Positions 17,716 to 26,165 are shown, counted from the first letter of the stretch. The stretch: DNA of 54,638 bases from an uncultured SAR116 cluster alpha proteobacterium (GCA_902528415.1 CABZSR010000010.1:1-54638), one strand, 5' to 3'. A program made the numbers and translations. Notes: generated by a model from the sequence alone, not told the origin.

Positions 17716-17982
17716 TTAAAATATACCTAAAGCATTTCTATAAGTGTCTAATAAGGCCTCTTGCTCTAATCTTTCGTCGATGTCTATTTTTCGAAATAAT
17801 AGAACTTTGCGCATAATTTTTGGTTCATAGCCTGAAATTTTAGCGTCAGAATAAACTTCCTTAATATCTGCAAGAATATTATTCTTCTCTTCTTCTAACC
17901 TCTCAATTCTTTCAATAAAACTTTTAAGTCGACCATCTTTAGATTTAGTATTAACGATACCGCTATTTACTATATCACTCAT
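17716..17982 (-). CDS. gapR: GapR-like DUF2312 nucleoid-associated protein
   Basis: An 88-residue protein with the DUF2312 core: DGRLKSFIERIERLEEEK, an IKEVYSDAKISGYEPKIMRKVL helix pair and an acidic EQEALLDTY end. In Caulobacter the ~89-residue homologue GapR binds AT-rich, overtwisted DNA and aids replication and transcription. I start at ATG 17982, one base after the stop of the DUF1244 gene. The frame stays open upstream to 18081, but those 33 codons overlap DUF1244 and show no conserved sequence. The family is strongly associated with Alphaproteobacteria. Confidence 0.9.
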   Translation of the reverse strand: MSDIVNSGIVNTKSKDGRLKSFIERIERLEEEKNNILADIKEVYSDAKISGYEPKIMRKVLLFRKIDIDERLEQEALLDTYRNALGIF

Positions 17983-17983
17983 T

Positions 17984-18283
17984 TTAATGTGTTTTTGATT
18001 TGTTGTTTTTAAATTTATTTTGTTGGTTTTCACTAGCATCTGTTTGATATTTTTCTTTCCAAACTGAATGAGGCATTCCATACACTATTTCTTTAGCGTC
18101 GTCTTTATTAAGTTCAACTCCATTTTCCTGAGCAGCTTCAGTATACCATCTGGAAAGACAGTTTCTACAAAATCCACTGAGGTTCATCAAGTCAATATTT
18201 TGAACATCAGTTCTATTCTGAAGGTGTTTTAAAAGTTTTTTTAAAACTTCTGACTCTATTTTCAATTTATTTTTATCATCCAT
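17984..18283 (-). CDS. DUF1244 protein
   Basis: A 99-residue DUF1244 protein of unknown function, largely restricted to Proteobacteria. The conserved block is LMNLSGFCRNCLSRWY (about 30-45, with the Cys pair CxxC) and DAKEIVYGMPHSVWKEKYQ. The last 15 residues are a Lys/Asn/Gln tail. It heads the reverse unit DUF1244-gapR-pyrF-queF-marR-MFS. Its promoter must lie in the 107-base gap shared with the divergent mntR. Confidence 0.88.
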   Translation of the reverse strand: MDDKNKLKIESEVLKKLLKHLQNRTDVQNIDLMNLSGFCRNCLSRWYTEAAQENGVELNKDDAKEIVYGMPHSVWKEKYQTDASENQQNKFKNNKSKTH

Positions 18284-18338
18284 AATAACACCTCATCGTT
18301 CAATAGATTTTTTAGCACAACTATCTCATCAAAACAAT

Positions 18339-18374
18339 TTGTAAAAATGTAAAATAAATATTAGCATAAGCTAA
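18339..18374 (+). promoter_or_regulatory. Putative mntR promoter with overlapping inverted-repeat operator
   Basis: TTAGC-ATAA-GCTAA is an exact 5-bp inverted repeat at 18361-18374, sixteen bases upstream of the mntR ATG. The outer TTAG...CTAA recalls DtxR/IdeR-type boxes. It overlaps a possible -10 (TAGCAT, 18362-18367) spaced 17 bases from a possible -35 (TTGTAA, 18339-18344), so a bound repressor would occlude the promoter. Promoter elements are weak matches; the repeat is exact. Confidence 0.45.
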
Positions 18375-18390
18375 CTTTGGAATTTAAGTT

Positions 18391-18804
18391 ATGAATAATG
18401 AAATAGAAATTAATTCTGACAGGTTTGCCCAAGTAAGAAGCGCGAGGAACTCCGAAACTGCAGAAGATTATACAGAAATGATAGCAGATTTAATCAATGA
18501 AACCGGTGAAGCTAGGGCAGTTGATTTAGCAAAGCATTTTGGAGTAACTGGGCCAACAGTTAATAGTGTTATAAGACGTCTAGTTAGAGAGGGATTGGTT
18601 GAAAGTAAACCTTATAGATCCATATTCCTTACAGATAAGGGACAATTATTAGCTGACTACTGTAAAAAACGACATGAAATAGTATATAACTTTCTATTAA
18701 AAATAGGTGTCAATGAAGACGTTGCAAAAAATGATGCTGAAGGTCTTGAGCATCATGTAAGCACAGAGACATTGAGTGTTTTTCAAAAATTTAACAGAAA
18801 ATGA
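18391..18804 (+). CDS. mntR: Manganese-responsive DtxR-family regulator
   Basis: A 137-residue MntR. The winged helix reads EDYTEMIADLINETGEARAVDLAKHFGVTGPTVNSVIRRLVREGLV (about 25-70), followed by the metal-binding dimerization helices with CKKRHEIV, and GLEHHVS. MntR binds Mn(II) and represses manganese uptake or activates export. It stands alone, without mntH or sit genes next to it, and ends five bases from a convergent glycosyltransferase. The inverted repeat just upstream suggests autoregulation. Confidence 0.9.
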   Translation: MNNEIEINSDRFAQVRSARNSETAEDYTEMIADLINETGEARAVDLAKHFGVTGPTVNSVIRRLVREGLVESKPYRSIFLTDKGQLLADYCKKRHEIVYNFLLKIGVNEDVAKNDAEGLEHHVSTETLSVFQKFNRK

Positions 18805-18808
18805 TTTT

Positions 18809-20296
18809 TTATTTAACTATACCCTCAAAGAGATAATAAGTTCTTTTTAGCCCTTTTATTGTATTTGTAGAAATTTTTCGGATAAATTTAGTGTTCGTAA
18901 GATTAGCAAAGTCATTTCTAAAATTTAAATCACGTTTTATGATCATGATTTTTTCGTCCTTTTTATGCTTTTTTGTGTCATAATTATAATTTTTTTCGTA
19001 AAAGTTTCCTGGAAAGGTACTTTTTGTTTTTAAAAATATTTTATTTTTAAATTTATTATCAATTTTAACCAAATAGTAATTAAATCTTGTTATTTCACCT
19101 CTGTTCATAAAAACCAATTTAGACATTTCCTTATTATCAAAAGATTTTTTTATTTCAGTTGAAAGTATTTCAAAACCTAAGTTTTTTCTCAAAGGATCGG
19201 ATTTTAAGTGAATGGGGTAAAAGTTTCCACTTAGAGTAATTTTTAAAATTAATAATGATAGTACAAAATTTATAATTAAGCCAAATTTAGTTAGTAGTCT
19301 TAACACCCTATGTTTTTGCATGATTGCATAAGCGCTAATCATTAATGTAGCACTGATATATGCAGTTACTGCCCAGTTAGGGTTAGCTATCTTCAAAAAG
19401 CTCTGAACTATCATTAAAGTAATAATTGGTAAAGAAAGCATACCCAAAAGGGAAAGCTTTTGGTCTTTAAAAAAACTATTAAAAATTATATATAAATATA
19501 ATAAAAAAATTATAGGTCCAAATACTAATAACTGTGATGATAAAAAATCAATTACATTTGCGTAATTCATTATAATCTCTGAAAGATCAGCATTTGATAT
19601 AGTATGGCCTGCTGTTACAAAGTCATTAGAATAATTCCAATATAAATTTGGAGTGGCTACCAAAATGCTTGAAATTAAAACCACAAGTAATTTTTTAAAG
19701 GTTAGTGCTTTACCTTTATCATAAATCACCCACCATAAAATTAGTAAAACAAAGAAGTATAAAGCAGCATATTTAGACAAGAATGCTAGCCCAAGACAAG
19801 CTCCTGCAAAGGTGGCGGAGATATATGAATCATCCTTAAATATCTTAAAAATAAATAATAAAGATAATGACCAAAATAATAACAAAGGTGTGTCAGTTGA
19901 AATAATAAAACTTCCTAATGAAGCTGCGGGAGTAAATATCCATAACAAAGCTGCAATACGGCCTGCTTTTATTCCAAAAGCAAACTGAGTTATTGCCCAT
20001 AAAATTATTGAGATAAAGAAATGAATTATTGGTGAAAATAGTCTTACCGCCCATTCTTCATTTCCAAATATATTTGTAGATAATGCTATTGCCCATGCTA
20101 TTAATGGAGGTTTTGTAAAATAGCCATAATCTAGATTTTGAGACCAATGCCAGTATTGAGCTTCATCTACAGATAGTTCTATGGGTGAAATAAATAAAGT
20201 ATATATTCTTATTAGGGTAATAATAACTAATATTATAAAAACTATAGGAGTACTAAATATTATAGAATTTTCATTCGTATTACTGAGTGATAGCAT
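18809..20296 (-). CDS. ArnT/PMT-type family 39 glycosyltransferase, multi-pass membrane protein
   Basis: A 495-residue membrane protein with roughly ten to twelve hydrophobic segments over residues 15-365 and a soluble C-terminal part. The first periplasmic loop holds the GT39/GT83 acidic site, SVDEAQYWHWSQNLDYGYFTKPPL (about 41-64), as in ArnT and dolichyl-phosphate-mannose mannosyltransferases. Such enzymes move a sugar from an undecaprenyl-phosphate carrier to lipid A, protein or glycan on the outer face of the inner membrane. Donor and acceptor are unknown. It stands alone, divergent from sufE. Confidence 0.85.
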   Translation of the reverse strand: MLSLSNTNENSIIFSTPIVFIILVIITLIRIYTLFISPIELSVDEAQYWHWSQNLDYGYFTKPPLIAWAIALSTNIFGNEEWAVRLFSPIIHFFISIILWAITQFAFGIKAGRIAALLWIFTPAASLGSFIISTDTPLLLFWSLSLLFIFKIFKDDSYISATFAGACLGLAFLSKYAALYFFVLLILWWVIYDKGKALTFKKLLVVLISSILVATPNLYWNYSNDFVTAGHTISNADLSEIIMNYANVIDFLSSQLLVFGPIIFLLYLYIIFNSFFKDQKLSLLGMLSLPIITLMIVQSFLKIANPNWAVTAYISATLMISAYAIMQKHRVLRLLTKFGLIINFVLSLLILKITLSGNFYPIHLKSDPLRKNLGFEILSTEIKKSFDNKEMSKLVFMNRGEITRFNYYLVKIDNKFKNKIFLKTKSTFPGNFYEKNYNYDTKKHKKDEKIMIIKRDLNFRNDFANLTNTKFIRKISTNTIKGLKRTYYLFEGIVK

Positions 20297-20442
20297 TTTA
20301 ATATCCCCAGTTTAAAAATTATTCTAAATTGCAAGTAATTACAATATCATTATTTGTTTTAAAATGTCTCATTGATATGTAAACCTTCTTGATTTTTTTA
20401 TAATATAAGTTTAATTAAATTAAAAATATTAGTGAGTTTTGA

Positions 20443-20859
20443 ATGAGTATTAATAAAGAAGTTAATGAATTAATAGAAGATTTTTCTTATTTTGAATCTT
20501 GGGAGGACAAATATCAGTATTTGATTGATTTAGGTAGAAATGTTCCCAAAATGGATGATAATTTGAAAATCGACCAGAATAAACTTAAGGGTTGCCAGTC
20601 TGTTGTTCATTTTAGTAATTTTTTTAATGATAATGGTACAATTACATTTATCGCAAATAGTGATGCTGCTATTGTTCAAGGATTAATAGCATTAATGCTC
20701 AAAGTTTTTTCAGAAAAGAAACCACAGGAAATTATAGATACAGATATAAATTTTCTTGAAAAAATTGGTTTAGACGAGCATTTATCTCCAACAAGAAAAA
20801 ATGGTTTATCCTCTCTTATTACATCCATAAAAAATGTAGCCAAGTCAAAATTAGCATAA
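20443..20859 (+). CDS. sufE: SufE-family sulfur acceptor
   Basis: A 138-residue SufE. The sulfur-accepting cysteine is in KGCQSVV (Cys51), preceded by YLIDLGRNVPKMD and followed by SDAAIVQGLIALML. SufE takes persulfide from SufS and passes it to the Fe-S scaffold; sufS is not in the window. It begins after a 146-base gap divergent from the GT39 gene, which has a TATAAT at 20399-20404 but no well-spaced -35. It precedes the RNA methyltransferase by nine bases. Confidence 0.93.
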   Translation: MSINKEVNELIEDFSYFESWEDKYQYLIDLGRNVPKMDDNLKIDQNKLKGCQSVVHFSNFFNDNGTITFIANSDAAIVQGLIALMLKVFSEKKPQEIIDTDINFLEKIGLDEHLSPTRKNGLSSLITSIKNVAKSKLA

Positions 20860-20868
20860 GGATTAAAT

Positions 20869-21678
20869 TTGACAAATATTGGTAATAGATATGAAATCTC
20901 TAGTGTAACAAATGATAAAATCAAATTAATCAATAGTTTGCATCATCGGAAATATAGAAGGGAGCATAATTTATTCGTTGCAGAAGGTATTAGAATTTGT
21001 AGAGAAGCAGTAGAGAATGGTTGGGAAATAAGATACCTCTTATATGATAACCTTAATGCAGACGCTCAAAAAATTGAAAACCTAATTAGTGATGCATTAT
21101 GTTTAGGCGCAGATGTTTTAGGAGTAACTTCTGAAATACTTTCCAAAATATCTCATAAAGAAAACTCTCAAAGTGTGTTATGTGTTACTTGTCAAAAATG
21201 GAATGATTTACCCGGTATAATAAAAGATAAAACCTTTGTAGCTTTAGAAACTGTAAGAGATCCAGGAAATTTAGGGACTATCCTAAGAACAATGGATGGA
21301 GTTGGTGCGACTGACTGTATTTTATTAGATCATTGTACAGACCCATTCTCTTATGAGTCAGTTAGGGCAAGTATGGGGGCAATTTTCAATGTCAATATAA
21401 TAGCATCGAGTACCAAAAATTTTCTTAAATGGAAATCAAAACATAAAATTAGTCTTATTGGAACGTCTTTAATTAATGCAACTGATTATACCAAAACAAA
21501 TTGGAAATTACCATTTGTTTTAGCTATGGGCAACGAAAAACAAGGTTTATCACACAATATTTTAAATGCATGTGATCAATTAATAAAGTTACCAATGTTA
21601 GGTCGTTCAGATAGCTTGAATCTAGCTGTTTCAACGGGGGTGGCGTTATATGAGTCAATTAGGAAAAATCCTAATTGA
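20869..21678 (+). CDS. TrmH/SpoU-family RNA methyltransferase
   Basis: A 269-residue SPOUT enzyme. An N-terminal substrate-binding part (LINSLHHRKYRREHNLFVAEG, about 24-44) precedes the knotted SAM domain: NLGTILRTMDGVG, ASMGAIFNVN, LAMGNEKQGL and LNLAVSTGVALYE. It methylates the 2'-O of rRNA or tRNA; the site is unknown. The start is TTG 20869 with AAGGA just upstream, as no ATG or GTG lies before the conserved region. Its stop codon sits inside a hairpin shared with the convergent methyltransferase. Confidence 0.9.
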   Translation: MTNIGNRYEISSVTNDKIKLINSLHHRKYRREHNLFVAEGIRICREAVENGWEIRYLLYDNLNADAQKIENLISDALCLGADVLGVTSEILSKISHKENSQSVLCVTCQKWNDLPGIIKDKTFVALETVRDPGNLGTILRTMDGVGATDCILLDHCTDPFSYESVRASMGAIFNVNIIASSTKNFLKWKSKHKISLIGTSLINATDYTKTNWKLPFVLAMGNEKQGLSHNILNACDQLIKLPMLGRSDSLNLAVSTGVALYESIRKNPN

Positions 21679-21683
21679 CTCAT
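21650..21683. terminator. Bidirectional hairpin holding both stop codons
   Basis: A perfect 15-bp stem (21650-21664 with 21669-21683, starting ATGAGTC) and an AAAA loop, followed by CTTTTTC on the forward strand. The stops of the two convergent methyltransferase genes (ending 21678 forward, 21655 reverse) both fall inside it, so coding ends and terminator are merged. It is a strong intrinsic terminator candidate for both strands. Confidence 0.8.
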
Positions 21684-22590
21684 CTTTTTCCCATCTTGCA
21701 AAAATAGCCGTACTAATTTGACGGGGATTCACTTGATCTTCAACTATAGATATTTCGCCTGACTCCACATTGCCAGAATAATTCTTCATCACCTCACGTA
21801 AGCCATAATGCAAAGAAATATGGCTAGACCTTATTGCGTAACTATTTAAAATAATAAAGATTGGATTATTAGACAAAATTTGTGGAAGGGATTTTAATAA
21901 TAGAGGAAGATCATTGAACAAGTCCCATTTTTCGCCATTTGGCCCTCTTCCATATTTAGGTGGATCTAAAATAATACCATCGTATTTGTTGCCTCTTCTG
22001 ATTTCTCTATTCACAAATTTTACAGCATCTTCAGTAATGAATTTAATGGGTAATTCTTGGAAAGAAGATAGATTTCTATTTTCAAAAGCATAGTTAATGG
22101 CTTTTTTACTTGCATCAACATGTGTAACAGAAGCGCCACATGAGGCCGCGTGTAAGGATGCTAGGCCAGAATAACCAAATAAGTTAAGAATTTTAGGATG
22201 ATTTTTATGATTCAAAACAGATATATATTGATTAATTTTTTGAGCTGCCCAAATCCAATGAGGTGATTGATCTGGGAAAAATCCTAGATGTCTAAATGGA
22301 GTAGGGGTGGCAAAAAATTTTAGGCTATCAAAGGACATTTCCCATTTATCTGGAATGTTATTCTTTATAATCCACTTGCCTTTCGGATCTTCATTTTTTA
22401 ATGATGATGAGCTTAGAAATGATCCTGATGAATTTTCCCACGCTTTAGCTTTTAATCTTGGCGCCCACATGGCTTGTGGCTCAGGTCTGGAAAAAATATA
22501 TGGACCAAATTTTTCAAGTTTTTTTCCATTGCCGCTATCGATAAGTGAATAATCAGTCCAATTATTAGGATGAATAAGTAATGGTTTCAT
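21655..22590 (-). CDS. Class I SAM-dependent rRNA methyltransferase (RlmI/RlmK-like)
   Basis: A 311-residue methyltransferase. It has SAM loop LNLFGYSGLASLHAASCGA (about 155-173), an acidic VDASKKAINYA, and the base-methylation motif ILDPPKYGRGP that marks C5-cytosine or N-methyl rRNA enzymes. The N-terminal 100 residues are a family-typical RNA-binding part without a PUA domain. The closest functional idea is large-subunit rRNA methylation (inference). A 16-base palindromic sequence found in the terminator at its 3' end recurs at its start codon. Confidence 0.82.
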   Translation of the reverse strand: MKPLLIHPNNWTDYSLIDSGNGKKLEKFGPYIFSRPEPQAMWAPRLKAKAWENSSGSFLSSSSLKNEDPKGKWIIKNNIPDKWEMSFDSLKFFATPTPFRHLGFFPDQSPHWIWAAQKINQYISVLNHKNHPKILNLFGYSGLASLHAASCGASVTHVDASKKAINYAFENRNLSSFQELPIKFITEDAVKFVNREIRRGNKYDGIILDPPKYGRGPNGEKWDLFNDLPLLLKSLPQILSNNPIFIILNSYAIRSSHISLHYGLREVMKNYSGNVESGEISIVEDQVNPRQISTAIFARWEKDESIRIFPN

Positions 22591-22604
22591 TAGGAAAAAT
22601 CCTA
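22589..22604. repeat. Second copy of a 16-base palindromic sequence
   Basis: ATTAGGAAAAATCCTA here is identical to 21658-21673, the core of the bidirectional terminator at the other end of the same gene. Each copy can form a small TAGGA/TCCTA hairpin. This copy covers the first bases of the methyltransferase start codon. No further copies were noticed in the window. Confidence 0.6.
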
Positions 22605-22666
22605 TTAAAAAAGTTTTGCACTATTAAAAATTAAAGTTAATAATAACAAAAATTGTATGAAATCAA

Positions 22667-23476
22667 ATGAAAATAAAGCTATCAGTAATAATTCCAGTTT
22701 ATGAAGCAAAAAACACTCTCCCAAGAGCCATAAATTCTATAAATAATCAAAAAATAAAAATTAATACTTTCAAAGTAGAAGTATTAATAATAGTTGATGA
22801 TGGAAAAAATTATAAAGAAATCATCCCAAAAATAAAAAAAGGAATGACAATTAAAATAATAAAAACAAATGGTATTAAGACTGGACCAGGTAATGCAAGA
22901 AATTTTGGTATAGTAAAAGCGAAAGGTGAATTTGTTGGTTACTTAGATGCTGATGATGAATGGTCTGAAAATTACTTAAGTAAGATGTTAGAATTAGTTA
23001 AAAAACATGGTATCGCGTTTGCGCCTACCAGAGTATATGATGAAAATAATATTTTAATAAAACATTTTGAAGGCAAAAAGCGAGGATATCTCGATTTAAA
23101 AGATATTGGAGATATACCGTGTAGCTTTCATCCATTTATAATTAGAAATAAACAGAAAAAATTTGAGGAAATACGAAGCCAAGATGTTTATAATAGTGCT
23201 TGCATTTTAAATGAATATAATACAAAGATCAATATGATAAATGGAGCATATTATAAGTTAAATTTACAAAAAAAATCAGTGACAAAAGAGGATGGTTTTG
23301 CCCACAAAATTAATTTATCCTATATTAAGTACCAAATAAAATCACTAAAGAATAAAAACTTAAAAATAGCAAGAGTATTTGCAATAAGGCGAATTAATAA
23401 TAATAAATACATACAATGGAAAATAAATAATAATAATAAAAGCTTTTATGAATATTTAAATGAGAAAGAAAATTAA
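22667..23476 (+). CDS. Glycosyltransferase family 2
   Basis: A 269-residue GT-A glycosyltransferase. It opens with LSVIIPVYEAKNTLPRAINSI (about 4-24), has GPGNARNFGIVKAKGEFVGYLDADDEW (about 75-101) with the metal-binding DADD, and then a Lys/Asn-rich, poorly conserved C-terminal half. No catalytic base can be assigned. It runs without a gap into the HAD gene (stop TAA abuts the next ATG), so they share a transcript. No glycan gene lies next to it. Confidence 0.83.
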   Translation: MKIKLSVIIPVYEAKNTLPRAINSINNQKIKINTFKVEVLIIVDDGKNYKEIIPKIKKGMTIKIIKTNGIKTGPGNARNFGIVKAKGEFVGYLDADDEWSENYLSKMLELVKKHGIAFAPTRVYDENNILIKHFEGKKRGYLDLKDIGDIPCSFHPFIIRNKQKKFEEIRSQDVYNSACILNEYNTKINMINGAYYKLNLQKKSVTKEDGFAHKINLSYIKYQIKSLKNKNLKIARVFAIRRINNNKYIQWKINNNNKSFYEYLNEKEN

Positions 23477-24142
23477 ATGAATAATACAAAAGCATGCATA
23501 TTTGACGCATATGGAACACTTTTTGATGTTAATGCTGCATGTCGAGAACTGTCTATGGATGTAGGTGATAAATGGCAAGACTTAGCAAATTTGTGGAGAT
23601 TAAGACAACTAGAATATACTTGGTTAAGAAATTCTATGAAAGAGTATGTTGATTTTTGGGAAATAACATCTGGTGCATTAGACTATGCAATGGAGGTATT
23701 AAATATCGAAAATAAAAAATTAAAAAAACAATTATTGGAATTATATCTAAAGTTAGAAGCATATCCAGAAGTTAAAAAAGTTTTAGAGAAACTAAAATAT
23801 AAAAAATATAAAACTGGTATACTATCAAATGGAAGCATAAAAATGCTCGACAGTGCCGTTAAAAATGCCAAAATAGAAAATTTACTAGACGAAGTTATAT
23901 CTGTAGAAGAATGTAAAATTTATAAACCGTCAAGCGATGTATACGATCTTGTAGAAAAAAAAACTGATATAAAAAAAGATAACGTAACTTTTTTTTCTAG
24001 TAATGCATGGGATATGCATGCCGCAGCAAATTACGGTTTTAAAACAATATGGGTCAATAGATTTGACGGTACATTAGAAAGATTGCCTGGTAAACCAAGC
24101 GCAATTGTAAAGTCATTAAATAATATAGACGAATTAATATAA
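23477..24142 (+). CDS. HAD superfamily, L-2-haloacid dehalogenase-like
   Basis: A 221-residue type II haloacid dehalogenase-like protein. The nucleophile is Asp10 in CIFDAYGTLFDVN, the cap starts with CRELS...WRLRQLEYTWLR, motif II is ILSNGS, motif III is KIYKPSSDVYDL with the Lys, and the acid site is FFSSNAWDMHAA. That FSSNAWD form and the cap are dehalogenase-like, not phosphatase-like. It hydrolyses the C-halogen bond of 2-haloacids, or an analogue. Its end forms a hairpin with the convergent acyl-CoA dehydrogenase gene. Confidence 0.85.
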   Translation: MNNTKACIFDAYGTLFDVNAACRELSMDVGDKWQDLANLWRLRQLEYTWLRNSMKEYVDFWEITSGALDYAMEVLNIENKKLKKQLLELYLKLEAYPEVKKVLEKLKYKKYKTGILSNGSIKMLDSAVKNAKIENLLDEVISVEECKIYKPSSDVYDLVEKKTDIKKDNVTFFSSNAWDMHAAANYGFKTIWVNRFDGTLERLPGKPSAIVKSLNNIDELI

Positions 24143-24153
24143 TATTAAACGTC
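24128..24153. terminator. AT-rich hairpin between convergent genes
   Basis: GACG-AA-TTAATAT-A-ATATTAA-A-CGTC can fold as a stem with a small mismatch, spanning the stop codons of the HAD gene (ends 24142) and the convergent acyl-CoA dehydrogenase (ends 24145). It has no G/C-rich stem or long T tract, so it is a weaker terminator than the one at 21650. Confidence 0.4.
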
Positions 24154-25353
24154 ATGTCCTATACCCCAATGCCAAAAATTAGATTTTTCATTATTAAAAA
24201 ATCTATTTATAATCATTTGATGAACCTCCGATGCACCATCTACTAACTTAGCCTGTCGTGCATATCTATATATCCATTCAAGAATTATATCTTTGCTATA
24301 ACCCTTAGCGCCACAAAGTTGGATAGCAGTATCTGAAACATTATTCAGTGTTTCAGCGACATGAATTTTAGCCATAGAAACATCCTGTCTAGATTTACTA
24401 CCATTTTCAATTTTCCACGCTGCTCTCATCACAAGTAACCGAGCAATATCAATATCCATAGCTGCTTTACCAAGCTTAATTTGAACAGACTCTCTATCCG
24501 AAAGTTTTATACCAAATCCTTCTCTATGAGACACATAATCTAAGGCAATTTCTAAACTTCGCCTGGACAGACCAATCCATCTCATACAATGTGTCAAACG
24601 AGCTAGGCCTAATCTAATTTGGACAATTTTTAGTCCTTTACCAACATCACCTAACCTATTTTTATCAGAAATTTCAAGGCCATTAAACTCAATTTCACAA
24701 TGACCTCCATGTTCTTCAGGGCCCATTATGGATATACGTCTTTTAATATTCCAACCTGGTTGATCTTTATGATATAAAAAAGCTGTTAAGCCATCTTTAG
24801 TTTTAGCTAACAAAATAAAATGAGACGCAACACCGGCACCTGTAATATACCATTTTAGGCCATTAACTATCCACTTACCATTTTGATAAGTGGCTTCAGT
24901 TTTGATCATTGACGGATCTGACCCTCCGCCAGGAGCTGGCTCGGTCATCGCCAGAGAAGATCTTACATCACCGTTTATTATTGGGTCAAGCCACTCTACT
25001 TTCTGTTCTTCAGTTGCAATCTTATTTAATATATACATATTACCATCATCTGGGGCGGCGCAATTAAAGCATACTGGTCCAAAAATAGATCTATTCATTT
25101 CTTCATAGAGTGCGGCCATTCCAATAGGTCCTAAACCTAACCCAGATCTAGACTTGGGCATTTGTGGAGACCATAAACCTTCTAACTTAACTTTATCTCT
25201 TATTTCATTTAATAAAGTTTCATTAATATTCTCATGGTTATCATATGAAGAAGGAACAGACTCAAGCGGAACAATATGTTTGTCTACAAAATTACGTGTT
25301 TTAATTCTTAGTTTATCAATATTATCTGGTAGATAAAAATCCATAGAAATCAC
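24145..25353 (-). CDS. ACAD10/ACAD11-type acyl-CoA dehydrogenase
   Basis: A 402-residue flavin acyl-CoA dehydrogenase. It has FNCAAPDDGNM (about 98-108), the FAD motif AMTEPAPGGGSDPS, RLGLARLTHCMRWIGLSRRSLEIA and a terminal VDGASEVH in place of the usual EGTNE. The first, third and last are characteristic of the branch containing the dehydrogenase domains of human ACAD10 and ACAD11. It is eight bases downstream of an SDR gene, and divergent from an APH-type kinase, the other ACAD10/11 domain. Start ATG 25353 may be replaced by the ATG two codons in. Confidence 0.9.
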   Translation of the reverse strand: MISMDFYLPDNIDKLRIKTRNFVDKHIVPLESVPSSYDNHENINETLLNEIRDKVKLEGLWSPQMPKSRSGLGLGPIGMAALYEEMNRSIFGPVCFNCAAPDDGNMYILNKIATEEQKVEWLDPIINGDVRSSLAMTEPAPGGGSDPSMIKTEATYQNGKWIVNGLKWYITGAGVASHFILLAKTKDGLTAFLYHKDQPGWNIKRRISIMGPEEHGGHCEIEFNGLEISDKNRLGDVGKGLKIVQIRLGLARLTHCMRWIGLSRRSLEIALDYVSHREGFGIKLSDRESVQIKLGKAAMDIDIARLLVMRAAWKIENGSKSRQDVSMAKIHVAETLNNVSDTAIQLCGAKGYSKDIILEWIYRYARQAKLVDGASEVHQMIINRFFNNEKSNFWHWGIGHDV

Positions 25354-25360
25354 CTAAAAG

Positions 25361-26095
25361 TTAGAGACCTGTACTAAGACCACCGTCTACAGCCACTACG
25401 GCGCCGGTCATATAAGTATTACTCGTATTTAGTAACATAGAAATAATTGTATCTAATTCATCAACAGTGGCAAACCTTTTGAGAGGAATTTTCTTTTTTA
25501 ATAAGTCACCAGTTTCACCTTCAAGTTGATCTCTATTGATATCAGTCAAAATATATCCAGGTGCAAGTGCATTAACACAAATATTATATCTAGCTAATTC
25601 AATTGACTGAGATTTAGTAACTTGAATCAAGGCTGCTTTAGTAGCAGAATAAGCCCCAACATATGACAACGGTCTGTAGCCAAGCGTAGAAGCTATATTA
25701 ATAATTTTACCTCTTTTATTAATAATCATTTTTGGAATTATAGCATTTGAGACGTTTAATGATCCAAGTAAATTTGTATCAATAATGTTAGATAATTCTG
25801 AATACGTTTCTTTATGCAATAATTTGGTATTAGCAATGCCTGCATTATTAATCAGACCATATAGATTTAAATTAGATAATTGTTTATTAACGCAATTCTC
25901 GTCTGTAATATCAATTTCAAAGAAATGATGATTCAATTGTTGATTGGGTAGATTAGAAATTACTTTTTCAAGATTAATTCTATTTCTTCCAATTCCGATA
26001 ATTCTAAATCCATCATTCGCAAGAACTTTAGCAAAATTAGCACCAAGTCCTCTACTTGCTCCAGTTATTAGAATAGTATCAAGTGAATCATTCAT
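25361..26095 (-). CDS. SDR-family oxidoreductase (3-oxoacyl reductase-like)
   Basis: A 244-residue classical SDR: cofactor loop TGASRGLG at 11-18, NNAG, Ser and YSATK catalytic set in ASTLGYRPLSYVGAYSATK, and a closing VAVDGGLSTGL. Such enzymes use NAD(P)H on 3-oxoacyl or secondary-alcohol substrates. It is co-transcribed with the ACAD11-like dehydrogenase downstream, so an acyl chain hydroxyl or ketone is the likely substrate (inference). Confidence 0.9.
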   Translation of the reverse strand: MNDSLDTILITGASRGLGANFAKVLANDGFRIIGIGRNRINLEKVISNLPNQQLNHHFFEIDITDENCVNKQLSNLNLYGLINNAGIANTKLLHKETYSELSNIIDTNLLGSLNVSNAIIPKMIINKRGKIINIASTLGYRPLSYVGAYSATKAALIQVTKSQSIELARYNICVNALAPGYILTDINRDQLEGETGDLLKKKIPLKRFATVDELDTIISMLLNTSNTYMTGAVVAVDGGLSTGL

Positions 26096-26165
26096 TAATA
26101 AAATTACAATATAAATAAAATTAAGTTATACTTTTAAAAATTTATATGAGAATAAATATTTCAAA

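Noticed and set aside
17983-18081. Longer gapR start at 18081
   Set aside because: The extra 33 codons overlap the DUF1244 gene and have no DUF2312 similarity; ATG 17982 directly follows the DUF1244 stop.
20372-20404. sigma-70 promoter for sufE
   Set aside because: TTGATA and TATAAT are present but 21 bases apart, too far for a confident call.
23477-24142. HAD protein as a phosphatase
   Set aside because: The cap and the SSNAWD motif are those of L-2-haloacid dehalogenases; phosphatase remains possible but less likely.
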